Source of the DNA: Chamaesiphon minutus PCC 6605
Lineage (GTDB): Bacteria; Cyanobacteriota; Cyanobacteriia; Cyanobacteriales; Chamaesiphonaceae
Assembly: GCF_000317145.1 (NCBI RefSeq)
Contig: NC_019697.1
Coordinates: forward strand, 2,294,001 to 2,358,000
DNA: 64,000 bases
Direction of reading: 5' to 3'
Shown: piece after piece, positions 60,397 to 64,000 of the stretch
Numbering within the stretch: the stretch's first letter is position 1
Layout: every line of letters begins with the position of its first letter
Made by a program: the position numbers and the translations under genes
The notes under the pieces: model-generated
Databases searched by the model: none
What the model was told of the DNA's origin: nothing
Seen by the model: the letters and a program-made list of their open reading frames with translations, nothing else

Positions 60397-61356
60397 TTAG
60401 CGATAGATTTGACGTAATTGTTTGGTGGCGCGATCGATCGCGGTAACACTACCAGGATTGACTAATCCGTAATAATCAAATACGTACACCCGATTATTTT
60501 TAGTAGCTTTGAGGTTTTTAAAAAGTGGATTGGCTTTCACCTTAGCAATATCGGTACCAGGCGCATTAATTAAAATAATCACATCAGGATCGATCGTGAC
60601 TACTTTTTCTGGCGAAAGGGTTAAATAACCTGCAAATTGACTTTTTCCCTGAAGATCGGCAATGACATTTTTTACCCCAAATTGAGTTAATAAGTCTCCC
60701 GCCCAACTTTTACTATTTGGGGCGAGTAGCGGCTGGTCGCTAGCTAAAATCAATGTAGAGGCTGTTTTAGTCGGTTTTGGTTTAAAATAACCTTGATAAG
60801 ATTTTAGTAGTGGTGCAGAGTCGGCTTGCAAAGAGCTAGCTAATGTTTTCGTTAACTCTGATAGAGCTTCCCAGCGATCGACTTTAGTTGCTAAGGTGGG
60901 AATGCCACTATTTTGGAGTTGTGCTAAAACGCCATCGTGCATTCCAGCGGCACCAATGACTAAATCTGGTTTGAGGGCGACGATTTTTTCGAGATTGGGT
61001 GGGGTGCGTCCTTCCGCGACGCGGGGTAATTTACTAAAAGCCGGATTTTTTTCGAGCAACGTACTACCCGTAATCCCCACTAGTCTAGTCGGACTCAGGC
61101 GATTGGTAATATCAGCACTCAAAGAGGTAAGTGCGACTACTCGTCGAGCGTTATTGACTTTGGTAATGAGCTGCGGCGGTGGAACTGTGGTTGCGGGAGT
61201 AGGAATTGCAGTGGCAACAGTGGCTTTAACCTCTTTTATCGACGAGCGATTTGAGGTATTTTGGCAACCAGTCAGCCACAATAAGCTGCTTAAAATTAGC
61301 AGTCCACCCATTCCATAGACAGATAAGGAAGTTATTTTTGACACGATCGTATTCAT
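60397..61356 (-). CDS. Metal/siderophore/heme-binding lipoprotein (BtuF/FepB-like)
   Basis: 319 residues. Lipobox LTGC near residue 31. The mature part has the helical-backbone binding fold: RRVVALTSLSADITNRL, KLPRVAEGRTPPNLEKIVAL, PDLVIGAAGMHD and VVTIDPDVIILINAPG. The fold carries iron-siderophores, heme or cobalamin to an ABC importer. It lies 57 bases downstream of the receptor gene in the same direction. Permease and ATPase genes are not in the window. Confidence 0.9.
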   Translation of the reverse strand: MNTIVSKITSLSVYGMGGLLILSSLLWLTGCQNTSNRSSIKEVKATVATAIPTPATTVPPPQLITKVNNARRVVALTSLSADITNRLSPTRLVGITGSTLLEKNPAFSKLPRVAEGRTPPNLEKIVALKPDLVIGAAGMHDGVLAQLQNSGIPTLATKVDRWEALSELTKTLASSLQADSAPLLKSYQGYFKPKPTKTASTLILASDQPLLAPNSKSWAGDLLTQFGVKNVIADLQGKSQFAGYLTLSPEKVVTIDPDVIILINAPGTDIAKVKANPLFKNLKATKNNRVYVFDYYGLVNPGSVTAIDRATKQLRQIYR

Positions 61357-61413
61357 GAGTGATAAGGAGATAGATAATATCGCGATCTGATGAAAATTTT
61401 CCGACTATATTTC

Positions 61414-63687
61414 TCAAAATCTAATTCCCAAACTAGCTGCAACGCTAAACCCTGGCTGAGTATACAAATCTAAGATCGAACTATTTGCCGCTACCCCGCG
61501 CACGTCGGATGCTTGATAATATTTAGTATTGAAAATATTAAATAGCCCAAGATTGAGGGTGGTATCGGGTGAAAAGTTATAATAGCTTAATAGGTCGAAA
61601 TTGGTATAGCCAGGTGTTTTGAATCCGGTGGGCGTAGTATTGCGATCTTTAGCACTAACTAGCGTCGTCACTAATTCAGTCCCCCATCGCTCGTCGCTCG
61701 ATCGATAGCGCAATCCTAACACGGCTTTAAATGGATCGATCGAGTCTAATGGCTGATTGGTTTCGAGATTAGTTCCTTTAATTAAAGCCGCACTCGCCAG
61801 TAAACTAAATCCGCCTGGTTGGGGACTAAATTTATACTCTCCTCTGGCTTCTACTCCAGAAATTTCCGCCCCTTTAATATTTTGAGCTTGAAACTGATTG
61901 AGGGTTTGTCCGCCAATCGATGCAGTCCCAATTTGCACGGTATCGATAAAATTATCGTAACGATTATAAAAGCCAACCACACTACCTTTGAAACTGACCC
62001 CATTTGTCTTCAAACCAATTTCAAATCCGTCCCCAGTTTCTGGTTTGAGATTGGCATTAGGAATCGCAGTATATTGTTGAGCAAAGTTAGTGAATGAAAT
62101 TGCCGCATCATCATAAGGTGGACTCCGAAATCCTCGCGCATATTGAGCGGTAATTGATGTTTCAGGACTGAGTTTATAGACAACACCAATTTTTGGAGAA
62201 ATCGCCGAAGCCGTTAACTCTCTAACCTCATCGACACGCCCACTCAGAACGCCAACCCGCCGAAAATCAGCATCGTTCGAGTTGGGATTGAGGTTGTAAT
62301 AATCATAACGAACAGAAGGAATGATACTCAATCGACCGTTAGCTAACTCGATTTCATCTTGGAGATAGATCCCCAAGCGGGTAGTCTTAGTTGGTGGGAA
62401 AGTCCGATTTGGAAAGGCTTCGCCGCCGACATTTTTGGTTTGGGTAGCTGTAGTGAGGTTAAATTCAGTATTGTCGCGGGATCTAATCGTATCTGTGACA
62501 TTTACTTCTATTCCATACACCAACTTTTGACGAATATCGTTACCACCGAGATTAGTTTCTAACTGAATATCTCCACCCACAATGCCCTGACGGAAGGTAT
62601 TAAATGGCGTGCGTCGCCGCAGTGAAGTTCCGGCGGCACTACTAACCGTCCGCAATTCGGTAGACTCTTCGGTAGTATTGGCATTTTGATAATAGATATT
62701 CGATCTAATCTTCTGAACGCCGCTCCCAGTCGGATTACTATATACATAGCCCAAACTCACGCGCCCGCGAGTGTTATTATCGTCAGCCGTCTGACTCGTG
62801 CGGTTGACTGTTTGCCCCGGCGCACCCGGTAAAGCTCCCAGGCTACTATTAACCGTTGTCAACGTCCGCCTGTCGAATAATTCGCCTGTCAAAATGAGCT
62901 GATTTTGGGGATTGAGTTGATAAGCAACCTTCCCCACCAGATTATTACCCGTCACAGTTTGAGGATTTGCCGCAATATTGCCCAGATTGCTCGTCTCGCG
63001 TCCATCTTGGCGGGTATAACAAATAGATGTGCTAATATCGCCGCGTTTATCGGCGAGGACGATATTTTGACTCAGGTTGCGACTCGCGCCGATATATGTC
63101 GCCTTTACCTGCTGGCTAATATTTCTGCCCTGCAAATAATCTTCAGGATCTTTGGTGGTATAAGCTACCACACCGCCGAGCGCATCGCTGCCATACAAAC
63201 TCGATGCCGAACCGCGTAAAATTTCGATTCGTTTGATACAGTCAAAATCGACTAAATTGCGATTGGTATTCGTCATCCCCAGAATATCTGGCAATCTAAT
63301 CCCATCGACTAACATCAATACCCGATTGCCCTCAATCCCCCGAATATTCACGCTGCCATTGCCAGCTCTAGCCGGACGATTATCTACCGATACTCCTGGC
63401 TCGTACCGGATTGTATCGCCCAAATTGCGAACGAAATTTCGATCCAAATCTTGCCGATCCTGTACCGATACCGTACTGGGGGAATCCTTGAGCGCGCGGC
63501 GGGTACGAGTGCCGATGACGGTGATTTCTAGTTCTGTGTCTGCTTGTGGCTCGACGGTGGCGTTGGGGATATTGACTTGCGAGACTAGTTGGGGTAACAA
63601 CTGAGGCTGAATGGCTGTCTGGCTCAAACCGCTTGGCACGCCAAATAATAGCCAGAGGCTATTGCCAAGGAGTAAATAACGTTTCAT
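61414..63687 (-). CDS. TonB-dependent outer-membrane receptor, heme/hemoglobin-type
   Basis: 757 residues. Signal peptide MKRYLLLGNSLWLLFGVPSG. The TonB box region is at ELEITVIGTRTRR. The plug is at DSPSTVSVQDRQDLDRNFVR, SVNIRGIEGNRVLMLVDGIR and YGSDALGGVVAY. The beta-barrel ends with PGFSVAASLGIRF and a terminal Phe. The plug is closest to the hemoglobin/transferrin/lactoferrin receptor family. With tonB-exbB-exbD and the binding protein nearby it forms an uptake route; the ligand is not certain. Confidence 0.93.
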   Translation of the reverse strand: MKRYLLLGNSLWLLFGVPSGLSQTAIQPQLLPQLVSQVNIPNATVEPQADTELEITVIGTRTRRALKDSPSTVSVQDRQDLDRNFVRNLGDTIRYEPGVSVDNRPARAGNGSVNIRGIEGNRVLMLVDGIRLPDILGMTNTNRNLVDFDCIKRIEILRGSASSLYGSDALGGVVAYTTKDPEDYLQGRNISQQVKATYIGASRNLSQNIVLADKRGDISTSICYTRQDGRETSNLGNIAANPQTVTGNNLVGKVAYQLNPQNQLILTGELFDRRTLTTVNSSLGALPGAPGQTVNRTSQTADDNNTRGRVSLGYVYSNPTGSGVQKIRSNIYYQNANTTEESTELRTVSSAAGTSLRRRTPFNTFRQGIVGGDIQLETNLGGNDIRQKLVYGIEVNVTDTIRSRDNTEFNLTTATQTKNVGGEAFPNRTFPPTKTTRLGIYLQDEIELANGRLSIIPSVRYDYYNLNPNSNDADFRRVGVLSGRVDEVRELTASAISPKIGVVYKLSPETSITAQYARGFRSPPYDDAAISFTNFAQQYTAIPNANLKPETGDGFEIGLKTNGVSFKGSVVGFYNRYDNFIDTVQIGTASIGGQTLNQFQAQNIKGAEISGVEARGEYKFSPQPGGFSLLASAALIKGTNLETNQPLDSIDPFKAVLGLRYRSSDERWGTELVTTLVSAKDRNTTPTGFKTPGYTNFDLLSYYNFSPDTTLNLGLFNIFNTKYYQASDVRGVAANSSILDLYTQPGFSVAASLGIRF

Positions 63688-63815
63688 GATGGAGATGTTG
63701 TTTTTTAGTGCTGGGTAGAGTGCGTTGCCAAAGCTTCCCCAATAGCAAATCTTTGCTCATTGAGTCGAGGTAAGCGATTGCACTGTATCCATTTTTGTAA
63801 TTAGTTTACAGTAGT

Positions 63816-63830
63816 TGCTAATTATTATCA
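63816..63830 (-). promoter_or_regulatory. Candidate Fur box upstream of the receptor gene
   Basis: TGATAATAATTAGCA on the minus strand matches the 7-1-7 Fur pattern TGATAAT-n-ATTATCA at 12 of 14 positions. It lies about 129 bases before the receptor ATG. Confidence 0.5.
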
Positions 63831-63960
63831 AGAAGCCTGTTGTAAATATTTGAATCGATCGCCAGCTAAAAATATTTCAGTCCCTTTGAACGCTAGAGTT
63901 ATTGGCTACCGATCGATCCTTGCCCAGCTCCTCAGTTGCAGGAGGCGAAAGAGCGAATCA

Positions 63961-63989
63961 GATTCTCCACAGGAGAGGCTACGCCAACG
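63961..63989 (+). repeat. Palindromic repeat at the right edge
   Basis: GATTCTCCACAGGAGAGG then CTACGCCAACG, consensus copy. Its genic context lies outside the window. Confidence 0.88.
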
Positions 63990-64000
63990 ATCGCATAGAG

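Overview
The window looks like a mobile-element-rich stretch of a cyanobacterial chromosome. CGATCG/HIP1-like octamers are abundant throughout. Cyanobacterial marker genes are present: the PSRP-3/Ycf65 ribosomal protein at 53515-53844 and an Asr1405/Asl0597-type small protein at 58930-59205. Heptamer AATCCAA tandem repeats occur twice. I cannot assign a genus with confidence.

Layout. 1-6.7 kb: a class II lanthipeptide locus with a LanM synthetase of the three-cysteine (CCG) type, three precursor genes (one cut by the window edge, one intact, one split by an insertion sequence) and a LuxR-type regulator. 7-27 kb: two near-identical NB-ARC/14-blade WD40 genes in direct orientation bracket an accessory island. 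The island holds three acetyltransferase genes (one of them split by an ISL3 element), a truncated nucleotidyltransferase, VOC proteins, a methyltransferase, and an ADYC/pentapeptide secreted pair. 27-30 kb: a decaying cluster (hydrolase without its catalytic segment, frameshifted NTF2-like gene, VOC, GNAT). 29.5-35.3 kb: a secretion cassette, with an HlyD-like protein, a C39-peptidase ABC exporter and four tandem genes for double-glycine-leader proteins with divergent mature domains. 35.3-37.3 kb: pseudogenes (reductase, MerR) and an orphan third copy of the WD40 promoter region. 38-46.3 kb: SWIM, vWA and DUF5682 genes, a known gene neighbourhood, here interrupted by RES/Xre and MazF toxin-antitoxin modules. 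46.5-53.1 kb: 2OG oxygenase-like gene, an IS4 element, a 3D-domain lipoprotein, DUF2252 and coaE. 53.5-64 kb: ribosomal protein PSRP-3, then a TonB-MORN-ExbB-ExbD energiser, a thioredoxin-like ferredoxin, Dps, a metal/siderophore-binding lipoprotein and a TonB-dependent receptor with a Fur-like box, i.e. an iron or heme uptake and storage region.

The most striking cross-cutting signal is a short palindromic repeat (GATTCTCC-loop-GGAGAGGCTACGCCAACG and variants). It occurs about 18 times and in most cases sits inside genes in frame, adding roughly 8-13 codons to otherwise recognisable proteins, including an ABC ATPase domain, a vWA protein (twice) and both WD40 proteins. Several insertions can be read as before/after pairs because a paralogue without the insert lies in the same window. 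Four IS elements and three MITE-like elements also have readable termini and target duplications, and in several cases the interrupted gene can be reassembled.
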